This document shows positions 22,638 through 34,823 of a stretch of DNA of 64,000 nt, one piece after another (within the stretch, counting starts at the first letter, position 1; each line of letters starts with the position of its first letter). The notes below the pieces were generated by a model. That model did no database searches and had not been told where the DNA came from. It saw only the letters and a program-made list of their open reading frames with translations. The stretch comes from Mactromeris polynyma (Eukaryota > Mollusca > Bivalvia > Venerida > Mactridae), in contig JASFXZ010000014.1 of the NCBI GenBank assembly GCA_032209605.1, forward strand, positions 5,910,912 through 5,974,911. The letters run 5' to 3'. The translations under genes were made by a program, and so were the position numbers.

Positions 22638-25600
22638 ATGAAAGTGGTGATAGCGTTCGTCTGTTTGACTGTTTGTACTATCGGAGGACACCGTATCCGT
22701 CAATCATATAGGCGAACATACATACCGTATGGACACGGGTACCATTGTCCACAAACACCATCACCAACCGACAAATCAGCGGCAGCACGTTTAGGAGTAA
22801 AGATACCACCAGCCAACTGTGTTATTTCGTGGAGCCAATTTGAAGATAAGGTGAATAGTAGTTTGCTTAAGTCATATATTAGACGAGGTACTTAAGGGAT
22901 GTGTATCAATATATAAATTAGGGATGTCAACGAATGGCGATTTTAGAAATCGAATGTTTGGTCAATTTTCCGAACGAATATTCGAACATTGGATTTTCAT
23001 TCATTAAAACGACAACTCTATCAATTCATTTTCAGTTTGCAAAAACATGTACGGTCTACTCGGCTTTTAAGTTAAAAAATCTCTGTTAAAGGGTGTTAAG
23101 AAAATTGAGCGTTGCTTGTTGCCATTCTTTTTGCAATCGGAAAACGATACATATCAGGAACATTCGAATAGCTCATTAGTACATGTATTCGAGTATTTGT
23201 TGACATCCCTTATAAATATGCATTTAGTCACTTAAGTATTTGGGTAATATTACATCTTTTTCAGTATGTTTTTGCATCCAGTGTTTATGCCTGGGTTAAA
23301 GACGTATCCGGGAGTAGTTTGCTATTTTCTTTTACGATGCAAAGATTTTTACTGAAATTTATAGAGTCACCAAGACCAATACAAATAATGATATTATTAT
23401 TTTTAATTTAAGGGTTTCTCTTTATATTTTTATAGTTTTCCTTCTACTTATTTTTCCATCTACTTGATTATTAAAAAAAGAAAAACTTACTTAAATTATA
23501 AAATGATCGTCAATAAATACTTAAACTAACACATTTTATAAAAATGTAAACAAGATAATAGGTTACTAAGTGTAAATTATGGGTATTTTTTCAAATTTCA
23601 CTTTCCACATATATAACATTTGAAACCGTGACAATAAATCAATCTTTATCTTAAAATCAAGCAACGTGACCTATTATTTTTATTTCATATTTTTATTCAA
23701 CTGGTAAGAAGTAAATTGTATCGATTTTTCCTATATTGGTTTGACTGCAGCCAAAAGTAGCAGTAGTCCTAGGATTTGACTGCAGCCAAAAGTAGCAGTA
23801 GTCCTAGGATATAGCAGCCAAAAGTAGCAGTATTCCTAGGCTTTGATTGCAGCCAAAAGTAGCAGTATTCCTAGGCTTTATTCCTAGGATATATCAGTTC
23901 TATTGCTGTAACAACATCTACGGCCATTTTTACACAGATTTTTGTGTATTTGAATGGAATTTATAGAATTGCAACATATTGGGGATTTGTTTTATGCAGA
24001 TTGTTGGTAGAGACTGGATAGGTGTGTATGCAATAGAGGATGAAGGGGATTTGTTCTCAGACCCGCAATTCAAAAGTAAAGCAATGTGGACTTTAAACGG
24101 AACAGACGTAAGAAGACAAGGAATATTCTTTCTCGACATGTAATTGCTCTTTTTATTTATATGCGTGTTGATAGATAAATATTAATGCGGGTAGATTTGT
24201 AATCACTTACAGAATTAAGTTTTTAATATTCGTTTCGTTAATTTCTTGATAAGTACATTGTTAGGGTATTTGAATGTACCCTATACATAATAATAAACTA
24301 CAGCAACTCTCAACAAAGAGGCATGCATTAACATTTTATACAAGCACTATAACTAATAATATACATACATGTAATTAAGGTCGGTATTATCATATGTACG
24401 CATACTACCATAATTATGGTGACATACTTCTGCCACCTGTTAACTAAATAATTAACTATAAAAGTATGTAGTTTTCACATACAAATTTGACACAAAGTAA
24501 TTACTGTTCACTTGAAATTTATTGTTATTACATGTATTTGCATAATTCGGAGTAATTTGAAACTTTAAATTGAATTCCACTTGTTGAATCTGATGATTCC
24601 TGCGTCACAAGCGCTCATGTGCAAAGTTCAATACACGAATATATAATGTGTCGAGAGTGGCGAATATTGATGAGTGCCAGTTTCATGTTGTCGTATATAT
24701 ACCCACGATTTTGTTTACACGACATGTTTACATTCTGAAACCCCGAAAATATATATTTTAATAGTCAGATGTCAGAAGTATACACTCAGTACATAATCTT
24801 TATGTTGCTTTTCATGTTTTAAGTAAAGGTACACCTGGAAAGTGCACCTTGGTGGATGGTCAGTTCTTTCGGGCAAGTAAAAAACGTGCAACATTAAGAA
24901 CTCGTTCGAGTAAGTTGAACATACTTGCGATTTCATTGAATTCAGTTGATGTTTTAATGGTTGAGAGTAAGTTGATATGCAGTTCGGACAATTCTCTTTA
25001 AGAAATGCCGCATAAATGTCATATATACTGTCGATGCGATTATTATGTATTGTTACACATTGCTTCAGTCCATGTCTTCAAACAAAAGTTTAAAAGTATC
25101 AATTAACATTGGAAATACAGTCGGACATCGTTTTTTTCGAATACTCCGAATAATACATGGTTTCGAATAACCATTTCAATCAGTGTATAAGAAGATATAT
25201 CGGGACCTGATATTTATTTCGGATAGTACCGTGTATTCGGATTAAAGGTGGTCGAACAAACGAGGTCTGACTGTACATATCATTAATTTTATTGAACTAA
25301 CCAATTTGGCTAAAACTATAAGACAGGTAATGTTTAGATTGTATGTCTATCTGTGCTTTTGAGCGACTGTGCTACCTGAGCAACTGTGCTACCTGAGCGA
25401 CTGTGTTACCTGAGCAACTGTGCTACCTGAGCAACTGTGCTACCTGAGCAACTGTGCTACCTGAGCGACTGTGTTACCTGAGCAACTGTGCTACCTGAGC
25501 AACTGTGCTACCTGAGCAACTGTGCTACCTGAGCAACTGTGCTACCTGAGCGACTGTGTTACCTGAGCAACTGTGCTACCTGAGCAACTGTGCTACCTGA

Positions 25601-27797
25601 GCGACTGTGTTACCTGAGCGACTGTGCTACCTGAGCAACTGTGCTACCTGAGCGACTGTGCTACCTGAGCGACTGTGTTACCTGAGCGACTGTGTTACCT
25701 GAGCAACTGTGCTACCTGAGCGACTGTGCTACCTGAGCAACTGTGCTACCTGAGCAACTGTGCTACCTGAGCGACTGTGTTACCTGAGCGACTGTGCTAC
25801 CTGAGCGACTGTGTTACTGTGCTACCTGAGCAACTGTGCTACCTGAGCAACTGTGTTACCTGAGCAACTGTGCTACCTGAGCAACTGTGTTACCTGAGCA
25901 ACTGTGTTACCTGAGCGACTGTGCTACCTGAGCGACTGTGTTACTGTGCTACCTGAGCAACTGTGCTACCTGAGCAACTGTGTTACCTGAGCAACTGTGC
26001 TACCTGAGCAACTGTGCTACCTGAGCAACTGTGCTACCTGAGCAACTGTGCTATCTGAGCAACTGTGCTACCTGAGCATGGCATTTCCCACTGACACGTT
26101 ACTATTTTGTTAAGAAAACTGGCCGAGTATAAGCTTACTAGTAACGTACGTGGACCGTAAATTGACCGTTAGTTTTACCACACCAATTATAATTAATTGA
26201 CTAGAAATATGATGAGTTTGAGACTTGGTTCCGCAATATACGCTTCCGTCATGCTACAGGAATCAATACGCAAAGTATCAATTTGTGCTTGATAATAAAA
26301 CAAACCCGTTCTTTAGGTACTTCAGGTAACCAATTTGCCCCCGGTGATCGCCAGGACTTCTTTGTCAGCTGTGATCCAAGCCGTTATGTCATTTTGTACA
26401 TGTGTTTTGTGACACAAGCCTGTGGTAGATGTTCGCAATCTAATATTATCCTAATGGTGCCAGTAAGTATAGATGGTAAACAAACAAGACATCACATCTC
26501 TTGTATTTAAGAATTTTATTTCACTTGCTTACAGACAGCGTAAAACAATTCACATATTACTGTAAACCTATAAATTATTTCGCGCGTTTTAATTTAGAGA
26601 AGTTCACGAGGATAGTCATTCCGCGAACTTAAGTCGTCGCGAAATCGTCACTAACAATGAAATCGCGAAAGTTTCTAGCTATTGTTATTGTCAATAGCCA
26701 TTTGCTCTAAGTACTTGTATATTGCGTTAAGGCTTATTAAAATCATTAAAGGGAAATAAAGTGGAGGAAATGAAATAAACGAGTTTTAACATTTCTAGGT
26801 TTACAGTAGTTTGAATGAACATCAGCATACCGAAAGTCATTTGATTCGTAATGTTTGGTGTATCATTAATTTGTGACGACATTTATGAAAAATAAGGTCA
26901 AATAGACAGCATCTGAAATGTAGAATAGCTACTATGGCCTAGGGCTAACGCCCCATGTCAAAAATTAGTTGTGTGATATTGTTATTGTCTTAATGAGGGA
27001 ATGTCTGTGTATTGATTTTTTGATCTTAATAAACTTGTAAAATGCGCAGTTTCACTTAGAAATACCATTTCCAAATATATTTAGAGTCTTGTCAGAGGTA
27101 AAATTGACATCAATGTTTTATTTATGTTTTCTTTTGGATTTCTCAAACAAACTGTTTTTGTGATGTTTGACATTATCTTACTCAGGACCAGCGGCCCGCT
27201 CATCCTGATGGCGACATGAAGAGACAAGGAGATATTCTTCTGAATAACATTCCGTGGACACAAATTGAGGCGGATTTCAAGCGTTGCTTGGACCAAACAT
27301 TTGTCGATTCAGAAGATCCTAAGATCAAGTGGATATGGAGTTCGAAAGGTAAAGATTCCTGATGATGTAGTTAGTGATATGATAAAAAATGCATATTGTA
27401 ATTTATTCAGTTTTGTTCTAATCTGGAACACATACGGTCCCTGTTCTAATTCACAAAAAGGAATCAACAAATCTTTCTCATGCGGTAAATACAAGTACAG
27501 TAATTTATAATAAGACCACCTCGAAATTGAGAACAATACCATTTTGACTGTTCCGCTCTTTATTCAACCTCAATAATAAGACCACCTCAATATTCAGACC
27601 AGTTTTCAAGAATCCAAAGGGTGGTCTTTTTATTGAGGTTTTACTGCATGTGCTTTACATTGCTAATTGACAAAACCTCGATTCTAATTAGTACACATCA
27701 TCATGTACTGCATTTACGGCAAATACATAAAATATAAACAATTTATTTTTCAGAATGTCCTCATCCTAACAGCGTAGAAGCTCAAAAGTTTAGATGA
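22638..27797 (+). CDS. Secreted cysteine-containing protein, unrecognised, five coding exons
   Basis: Exons 22638-22887, 24829-24876, 26317-26462, 27186-27348 and 27754-27797 join in consistent phase (1,1,0,1) to encode 216 residues. The start is the ATG followed by a hydrophobic signal peptide (MKVVIAFVCLTVCTIGG). The mature part has about nine cysteines, a tyrosine/arginine-rich N-terminus (RQSYRRTYIPYGHGYHC), a CDPSRYVILYMCF core and ACGRC, and ends in ECPHPNSVEAQKFR. AATAAA lies at about 27879, after the stop. No family is recognised; it is probably extracellular. The upstream AAG/GTGAAT at 22850 is a competing donor. Intron 2 carries a 17-bp minisatellite and intron 4 a MITE. Confidence 0.65.
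23741..23885 (+). repeat. Short tandem repeat, about 35-bp unit
   Basis: Four imperfect units of GACTGCAGCCAAAAGTAGCA followed by GTAGTCCTAGGATTT, within intron 1 of the secreted-protein gene. One unit is shortened. Each carries CCTAGG. Confidence 0.85.
25116..25275. mobile_element. MITE with TACAGTCGGAC..TCGTTT ends
   Basis: Left TACAGTCGGACATCGTTT and right AAACGAGGTCTGACTGTA are inverted repeats (two mismatches in 18 bp) around a 160-bp noncoding body. Ends of this type suggest a pogo/mariner-related family. It lies in intron 2 of the secreted-protein gene. Confidence 0.75.
25363..26080 (+). repeat. 17-bp minisatellite, about 42 units
   Basis: Tandem units of GCAACTGTGCTACCTGA with frequent variant GCGACTGTGTTACCTGA and intermediates, in a patchy order. 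Two positions (near 25814 and 25943) show the same internal shortening (GTGTTACTGTGC), so blocks of several units have been copied. It is confined to intron 2 of the secreted-protein gene. Confidence 0.95.
27498..27646. mobile_element. MITE of the CAGTAAAACCTC family
   Basis: Shares the right end GAGGTTTTACTG, and internal AATAAGACCACCTC, TTCAAGAATCCAAAG and GGTGGTCTT blocks, with 9297-9473. The left end is more diverged (CAGTAATTT). It lies in intron 4 of the secreted-protein gene. Confidence 0.65.
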
Positions 27798-29301
27798 GAA
27801 TCAAGTAACATTGTCTTGGTTGGGAGGTTTCACGTCGCCATCTTGTCTTGAAATATTCTGTCAACTTTCACATACTTAATAAAGTGAACATTGGCATTTA
27901 GACGTTTGTTTGTTTTAAATGCTGAATGTAATCTGTGATAATTTAGTAGCTTGGTTACCAATTTCATTATATCTCATTACATGCAGATTCTGTATTTTTT
28001 AAAAAGACAAATGTACAACCAAAGCTTAGCAAAGAAGAAGGAGAATTCAGAAAATAACCATTTGGAGGGAAGTCAATAAAAATATTTTTATCAAGTCATT
28101 GTTATCCTACAAAACTCCTTTCACGGTTTTCTTCTGAATAAAACTTGAAATCTCTGTCCCATTGACTAAATCATTGTGATTGACAAATAAAACGGAATTT
28201 TCAAAATACGTGTCCTGTCTTCAAAGAATAGTTCGGCTAAGATTAATCATGAATTTAAATGATAGACATGTAGGGTTGGTCTCAAAGTCCGTAAATCTTA
28301 CATTCAGAGAGAGAGAATACGTAGCTACAGAGAATGCCACATACATAAGACAGTGCCTCCCCATGCAGACCTCCAGGAAAACAACAATCCACATAACATA
28401 AGGCACTTAAGGAGGTTAGAAGGTACATACGTTAAGGAACAGAGGCACAAGGACCATAAGTATAACTAGGAGAATCAAAGTGGACAGTGAAGGAGGGGGG
28501 GGGGGGTTAATGGATGGAAAAGATCACTGGCCAAGTCTAGACAGCTGGCAGCAATAGGCCGAAACTGGACAGAAACACTATATAAAGTGAAAGGGGAAAG
28601 GGAAATACAAAACACAACTTGTCATGTTTTGTCTAGAGCTACGCTTACTTGTTGAAATGAATCACTACATACATTGTACAACATATTATACGGTATTGAT
28701 TGTTGGACATTTTAGTGTTGTCACCAACTGATGACCACACTATGACAACAGTCATGTATTTCACCGACTTTCCATGCACGAAAATCGAAAGCCGCAATCA
28801 TGTTGTTTGTTTAGTTGTTGAACAACGGAAGTTGTTTAACAGAAAATGCCATTGATTCATACATAATTCTACTGTTAACAAGTTTTGCATTATCACATTA
28901 TAAATCTGCCAATGGTTACCTCAAATCTGGAACACACTATATAACTATGGTCCCTGCTCAAATATAGTGTAATAAATTGCACCCAGAGTTACAAAATTAG
29001 GCCACGCCAAATTGGAAGTTTGTTAAGCGTCCACCTAAGTTCGCGAAACCTAGCTACATATTCAAAAGAAACACAAACTCATAACGAAAAAACAATTATC
29101 CTAAGATAATAAGCGATGCATCATTTTAGATATTTAAATGAAAGAAACATAAAAACAAAACAAAATGGTTTGTTTCAAAACTAGATCTTTACATGAATAA
29201 ATCTAATTTAAAACTGACTAGTTTTCACACAAATTGACGTTAAACTAGTACATAGTGCTTCGAGCAATTAGCCTTGACAATTCAAATTAATCATTATTAA
29301 T
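27798..29301. other. 3' flank and intergenic sequence
   Basis: The first 90 bases are the likely 3' UTR of the secreted-protein gene, with AATAAA near 27879. Between about 28380 and 28640 there is coding-like but frameshifted sequence (GWMEKI and similar in different frames) that could be an old LINE-type remnant, not supportable further. A poly-G run of about 14 lies near 28494. Confidence 0.4.
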
Positions 29302-29684
29302 TATTTTTAAGAAGCAACCACTGAACACACCTCACCGAAAAGTCTACTGTAATGTACAATTTGACGTCATTTATATCAACTATCTTGACGTGGCTCAATT
29401 GACCCTTCCTCATTCGCACTGTAGCCACGCCCACCTTAGCAACAGGTGCTCGTTGTAACTACATTAGACAAGCGCTTTACAAAATGGCGACCGACAATGA
29501 TAAACGTAATGTCATTTTGGAGTGTCTTCCAAGCGAATTTGCGTTGAATTATCTTTGTGATCAAACTTTGACGTTGCATTTTACTCCTGCCTGGTTTCCT
29601 GATAAGAAAATAGTACTCAAAACCGTCCGTGACAGACCAAAAATGATCAAAGAAAAATCTATATCATAGCTAAGCGTCGGACAT
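29302..29684 (+). repeat. 383-bp duplicated unit, copy A (promoter plus ATG exon)
   Basis: Matches 29866-30248 with only about four single-base differences and no gaps. The unit starts TATTTTTAAGAAGCAACCAC and ends AAGCGTCGGACAT. It includes GACGTCA and GCCACGCCCACC boxes before an ATG, so it looks like a promoter with the start of a gene. Confidence 0.9.
29484..29669 (+). CDS. Unrecognised 61-residue ORF in duplicated unit A
   Basis: ATG in good context (AAAATGG) opens MATDNDKRNVILECLPSEF, continuing through FTPAWFPDKK to a TAG at 29667-29669. The composition is protein-like and the upstream 150 bp is less AT-rich, with GC-box-like and GACGTCA motifs. No donor site is seen, and the family is unknown. 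In copy B the ATG is AGG and the TAG is TTG, so the frame there has no start but runs on to TGA at 30335. The intact gene may end here, or this may be a first-exon fragment. Confidence 0.35.
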   Translation: MATDNDKRNVILECLPSEFALNYLCDQTLTLHFTPAWFPDKKIVLKTVRDRPKMIKEKSIS

Positions 29685-29865
29685 ATTTTATATTACAGCG
29701 ACAAAAAATGCACAAAATTGACATCTTTTGGATAATATAAGGATATTTTGTAATGTCTATTATAATCTGACATCAAAAATATTTGTTAAAAGTCCATGCG
29801 GTAAACTATTCAAATTAATCAAGTTTGATCGACAGTTTTCAAGTATATCTGTCAACATATAGACG

Positions 29866-30335
29866 TATTTTTAAGAAGCAACCACTGAACACACCTCACC
29901 GAAAAGTCTACTGTAATGTACAATTTGACGTCATTTATATCAACTATCTTGACGTGGCTCAATTGACCCTTCCTCATTCGCACTGTAGCCACGCCCACCT
30001 TAGCAACAGGTGCTCGTTGTAACTACGTTAGACAAGCGCTTTACAAAAGGGCGACCGACAATGATAAACGTAATGTCATTTTGGAGTGTCTTCCAAGCGA
30101 ATTTGCGTTGAATTATCTTTGTGATCAAACTTTGACGTTGCATTTTACTCCTGCCTGGTTTCCTGATAAGAAAATAGTACTCAAAACCGTCCGTGACAGA
30201 CCAAAAATGATCAAAGAAAAATCTATATCATTGCTAAGCGTAGGACATTTCTCTTTGGCTGCCCCAGTTGGAATCCAATATACAACCAATCAGTGTTTCC
30301 TGTCATCATCTGACACATATATACAGTATTGTTGA
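29866..30335 (+). pseudogene. Duplicated unit B with start codon lost
   Basis: The same 383-bp unit as 29302-29684, 564 bp downstream. The start ATG has become AGG (30050s), while the stop TAG has become TTG, so the frame continues another 36 codons through APVGIQYTTN to TGA. The C-terminal stretch resembles the minus-strand frame at 15500-15600 (AVGLQYTTN), suggesting a shared dispersed sequence. No other in-frame ATG lies near the original start. Confidence 0.5.
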
Positions 30336-31659
30336 GAGGTGTTAAATATTTTTAAAGACTTTAACTAAAAGACCACTGATCAGGTCTGTGTTGAATGTTA
30401 TAAAAGAATTAAGAACTTAATTCAACATTGGTGTGTTTTTAAGGGTTTAAACATGATATATTACTCATTTCTGCCCTATCATAAACTGCAAGCACCAGTG
30501 AAAATGAAATCATGAAGAAATCAGCTCTTTTCTAACTCTTATAAATTACGTTTAAAAGAAATACTCAACAATGAGTAACCAATACCAGTAAATCACCGGT
30601 ATTTTCATTTTTTCACTAGTATTAACATAAGTAAAAATATTTTTTCGGCATACATGTGTATGGTTATACAATTTTTTATCTCAATAATTATTGATGTTAT
30701 AATTGATTCTGCGCATTTTTAGTTTTGCAAACTAGGCCATTATAACTAATTTAACCGCCCTAAGCAAATGAAATATCAAAATACTTACTTAAATGCTGGT
30801 AAAAGTCAAATATTGTAGTTTATCAAAACAATATATTAATGTTCATTCAACACGCAGATATATTGATCTTAATTCCAACTTATTAAAACCAGAAGATGAG
30901 AAGGATAGTTTGGTGAAATATACCTTCACTGCTTTCTTTTTATTGATACGAATAACATAATTAAGCAAGAAAATAGCAAATCAGTGTAAAATTGTTTAAC
31001 AGTATGTTGTTGCTTGCAAATGTATGTAAAACATACCAGTATTTAGGTCTTTGAAACTATTGATTGAATACAATTATTTTAATGAAATCAGTAATAAAAG
31101 GTGTTGAATTTTCACAACTCCTTTCATTGTTTATCACTAAAACAATACCACGACAGATTTCTGTGTTATACAGACGCTTTCAATAAAAATATATATGATA
31201 AGTAATTTGAAAGCGCCTGGCTGATGTAGAGTGAAAAGCATATGATTTTACTGGACGGTCACAAAAGGCTAAGGTGCACAACAGGGGGTCAAATTGATGT
31301 GTAACATTTAAAGTGCTAGAAGAATAGTAACCTTGAGACCTAATCTGGTCACTTCACAGTCGATTTGGGGGCCAGAGTCCCCTTCGCCCCCGGTGGATCC
31401 AGGCCATGGAAGGGGTCGTAGATGACGCAACGAGTATAATTATTTAAAACAAAAAAATGTCCTGAATCAAGTGTATTTGATTTCCCATTGAATGCATAGT
31501 TGCTTATTCAATATACCTATAGTTTACTGTTTTATGTATTTTGTTTGTTTGTATTTTTATCTTTGTATGAATTGTTTTTGAAGGTCTCAGTGAAGATTAA
31601 CATGTCATAAATCGTTAAATGAGTTACCTTCGTTAAATAAAGAATTATTAATTATTATG

Positions 31660-31860
31660 ATAATAAACGGACAGGTTGTTTAAAACACGGCCAGGCCGTA
31701 AAATACAGCACTACTGGAAAGGAAAACACGGCCACCCCCTTAACTTCTTTATTATTTAAAATATCTTAAAAATTCTTTTTGCATATTAGAGGGCACCCTC
31801 GTGGCTATCCTAAACAAGTTTTAAATTGAAATTATTTTTGAAGTTTATTTAATTGTGTCC
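31660..31860 (-). repeat. Inverted single copy of the GTGGCCGTGTTTTCC repeat
   Basis: Reverse-complement relative of 17530-17990, including the family edge (GGACAGGTT, CGGCCAGGCCGTAAAATACA) and the GAAAACACGGCCACCCCCTT core. Only one unit is present, ending near AATTGAAATTATTTTTGAAG. Confidence 0.75.
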
Positions 31861-32090
31861 AAAGTTTGATAATTCTGCACGGTAAAATTTGATACATACA
31901 TATTACAAGATGTTATCAAAGCAAAACTGGACGGTAAAAGTTTTTCATTTTGTTATAATATACTATGTTAAAGAGGTGTTGAGGATAATTTTGATGTCCA
32001 TTATATAAGAGTACTCACGTTATAATGTATGATTATGCTACCTTGAAAATTAGAACTTCTTATTGTGACTTAAAAATTACGTCATTTACA

Positions 32091-32309
32091 GGAGGGTGTA
32101 TGCATATTTTTACGAAGCGTTTGAAGGCGGGGGTTTCTTCACCGTTAGTCGTTTCACTAAATCTAGTACCACTGTAAACAGCACGCAAGGCGGATGTCGT
32201 TCTATTCATTTTTATTCCACACAAGTCCAAAATAATAACAATAAGTATAATAACAGTTCACAGTGCACATATGTTTTTATGCACAAAGTTGCCAATAGTT
32301 TCGTATAAC
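32091..32309 (+). CDS. Candidate terminal exon of unknown gene or pseudogene
   Basis: After an acceptor-like TCATTTACAG, an open frame runs to TAA at 32307-32309. It reads VYAYFYEAFEGGGFFTVSRF, then GGCRSIHFYST, an asparagine-rich stretch and SSQCTYVFMHKV. It has no ATG start and no partner exon was identified. A strong donor (AAAGTAAGT) sits 4 bases after the stop, hinting that the stop may be secondary and the exon once continued. Function unknown. Confidence 0.3.
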
Positions 32310-33687
32310 TCAAAGTAAGTATTTCACAAAGTAAACTTTCACAAAGTATGTTTCACAAAGTAAATTATTCTAAGCTTCCTTTTTTATATTATATTTCTTT
32401 TCTTTTTTTATTTAAAGGAGCATGCCTTTATATAGACCTAAACCAAAGATGATAAGGAAGACAGACATTAAGGGCTTTGATGATAAATAAACATACCAAA
32501 GTATCAATTAAAATTGTTCGCACCTAATCACAATTATGCAAACATGGCTTTGCACCTCCATACGGATGAAAGGAAGTTGAGACATGAGAATTATGCCAGA
32601 TAAATTATGGTTTAAATAGTTTTAAATGAAAATAAATGTAGGTTTCTTAATATCAAAGGAATTGCGCTAAAGTAAATGACAAAAATGTTAACACCATTTA
32701 TAATCAACTGGTTTATGAAGTTATAATAACTTAAACAAACATGTTAAAATATAGAGTCTGGTTTTGTGTAACAAAATCATATCAATGTCATTTCATTTTA
32801 AATCAATACTTTCTACTCAATACAATTATCTTACAAACATTTGTTGTGTGCAATTTTATCATAATTTACGGCATAATACATATGAAGTACCACCTATATT
32901 TATTACAAAGCATATTATTTTCGATTGTTTCCCTTATGATATCACTAGCTCTTTCTTTTATAATAATAACACAAACAAATGATAAAATAGGCTCATTAGT
33001 TTTGAACAAAAATAAGTTTTTTATGCATGAAGAACTTGAGTGGAATGTTTGACCTCTCAAAGCAAGTCTGTTCAATCTTAAAACTTGAAAATCTGTAAAA
33101 CGGCACGGTAAAACTTTGTAATATTTTGCATTTAGTTGTCTTAATAAACTCATGGAAACAATTTAGTTAAAATTCTTGATGATGAGTATTACAAAGCATA
33201 CTGACAGAACAGTGGTACAGTACATGTGTATATAATAACATAATAAAGAGCATGTTCATTATTTTGTGGAGAAGATATGCGAGATACAGCACATGGGTCT
33301 ATTACCTATTACGTTACATTACAATGTGTACACAATAATATATACATGTAAACAATGGTAAAAAACATACACGTACACAAAAGACAATCAATTCAAATAC
33401 AACATTTCATTTCTAAGCATAAATGCATGATATGTAAACAGGCTTAATTGACATTCTAGTACAAAAATGATATTCATCTTCCAAAATGTTACATTTTTGA
33501 CATTTTCGTTCATTTATAGGGATGGCTATTCAGTGGTGTGAATGTACTCTAATGAGTAAGACAATTAAGTCTAAGAATAAGCAAGAACGTGTTTATACTA
33601 CAAGTTTAATCTTGGAACTGCCCAAAGCTTAACAACATGTGATGGTGAAACAAGCATGCTATTCTAGTCTCTTTCAAATACATGACT

Positions 33688-34735
33688 GAAATGTCCCGTT
33701 TTATGCCCCGCAATTCAGTGAATGGTGAAGGGGCACATTGTGTTACCCTTGTCCGTCCGTCCGTGCAAAAGGACTGGTGGATTCAATTCATATTGGGCAC
33801 ATATGTGTATAGGATAATAAAATACATGGTCAAGTTCGATATCGTTTGCAATTCACCAATTTTTGGAGGAGTCAATATGGCCATTTTTCGACTTATAAAT
33901 GGTTTCCGATCAATGATTCTTGGAAGATGGATGGATTCAATTCATATTGGGCACACTTTGTTTCATCGGGTTTAACGCCGTTTCTCAACGATAGTTCAGT
34001 TATATACGGCAGCCGGTTCACCTAACCAGTTTTTCCTGGACTGAATTCTAACCAGTACTAACTTACCCTTCCACAAGGAGCCGGCAACTTCTCCACATGT
34101 GGAGGAAAATCGACATTTTTGTCAAATTTGTGTACACTTTGTATAGGCATACTGATAGGATAATAAATTATACATGTCAAGTTTGATGTCCTTTACAATC
34201 TGAGTTATGGCACTTTTTCGACTAAAGAATGGTTTAATTCTCCTGAAAGTTCAAATGGTCACATATGCATATATAGTCCTGACTGTAAAATGCTAGTGAA
34301 GTTTGCTTGCTGCTAAAATCAGCCATTTTTTTTAGAATTTATGGCCCTTTTTTCTTAAAAAATTATTTCCGATGAATAACTCTTGAAAGGACGGATGTAT
34401 TTAATTCAAATATATATATATTTATCATTTAAACATAGGATAATAAAATACAGGTCCAGCTACATCTACAGGATACTCCCAGCAATCAGTAACTTGACTA
34501 TGACAGGGAGGCGCAAGTCAGGTGACAGTGGATTAAAAGAGATTTAGTCTCGTGCTGTGCAAGTTAAAAGTATAAAAAGGCTAGTGCAAATGTTATAAAG
34601 CTTGATTTCAGTTACATTCTGCCAATTTTATGGAGGAGTTATGGCCCTTTTTGTAGGTTTTCCCATTGATGTTTCTTCGACCTTTACTGCATTCTATGGA
34701 AACGGGGGCACATCCGTGTCCTATGGACGCATAGA
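33688..34735. repeat. Dispersed repeat with CCGTCCGTCCGT and ATCCGTGTCCTATGGACGCA borders
   Basis: The left part holds GGGGCACATTGTGTTACCC and a CCGTCCGTCCGT run; the right end is GGGGGCACATCCGTGTCCTA. Inside, two tandem-like segments share GGATTCAATTCATATTGGGC and GGCCATTTTTCGACT-type motifs. A SINE is inserted at 33959. The borders match, inverted, those of 8285-9110. Confidence 0.6.
33959..34129 (-). mobile_element. SINE, Meta-domain type, head-truncated
   Basis: Minus-strand copy of the same SINE as 58694-58962. It shares the GAGAAACGGCGTTAAACCC tail region, CAGGAAAAACTGGTTAGGTG, and body sequence up to GTCGATTTTCCTCCACATG. The tRNA-like head is absent; the match stops at AAATTTGACAAAAATGTCG. 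The CGGCCGG run is shorter here than in the other copies. Confidence 0.75.
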
Positions 34736-34823
34736 TTCTACAAACTACAAACTATTTGTATAAAAAAGAAACAAATGCATTTAGGTACGTTTTGGTTAAG
34801 GTTACGTTTTGACTCGTTACGAA

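Larger units (their letters stand above)
30336..34823. other. Intergenic sequence upstream of HMGCL
   Basis: AT-rich with no convincing gene apart from a candidate exon at 32091-32309. It contains one inverted copy of the GTGGCCGTGTTTTCC repeat, a dispersed 1-kb repeat and a SINE. The hydrophobic ORF at 32741-33052 follows the AT-rich composition and is not credited. Confidence 0.45.

Noticed and set aside
32741..33052. Hydrophobic 103-residue ORF as a membrane protein
   Set aside because: Composition follows extreme AT content; overlapping ORFs in other frames are equally long and no splice or start context supports it.
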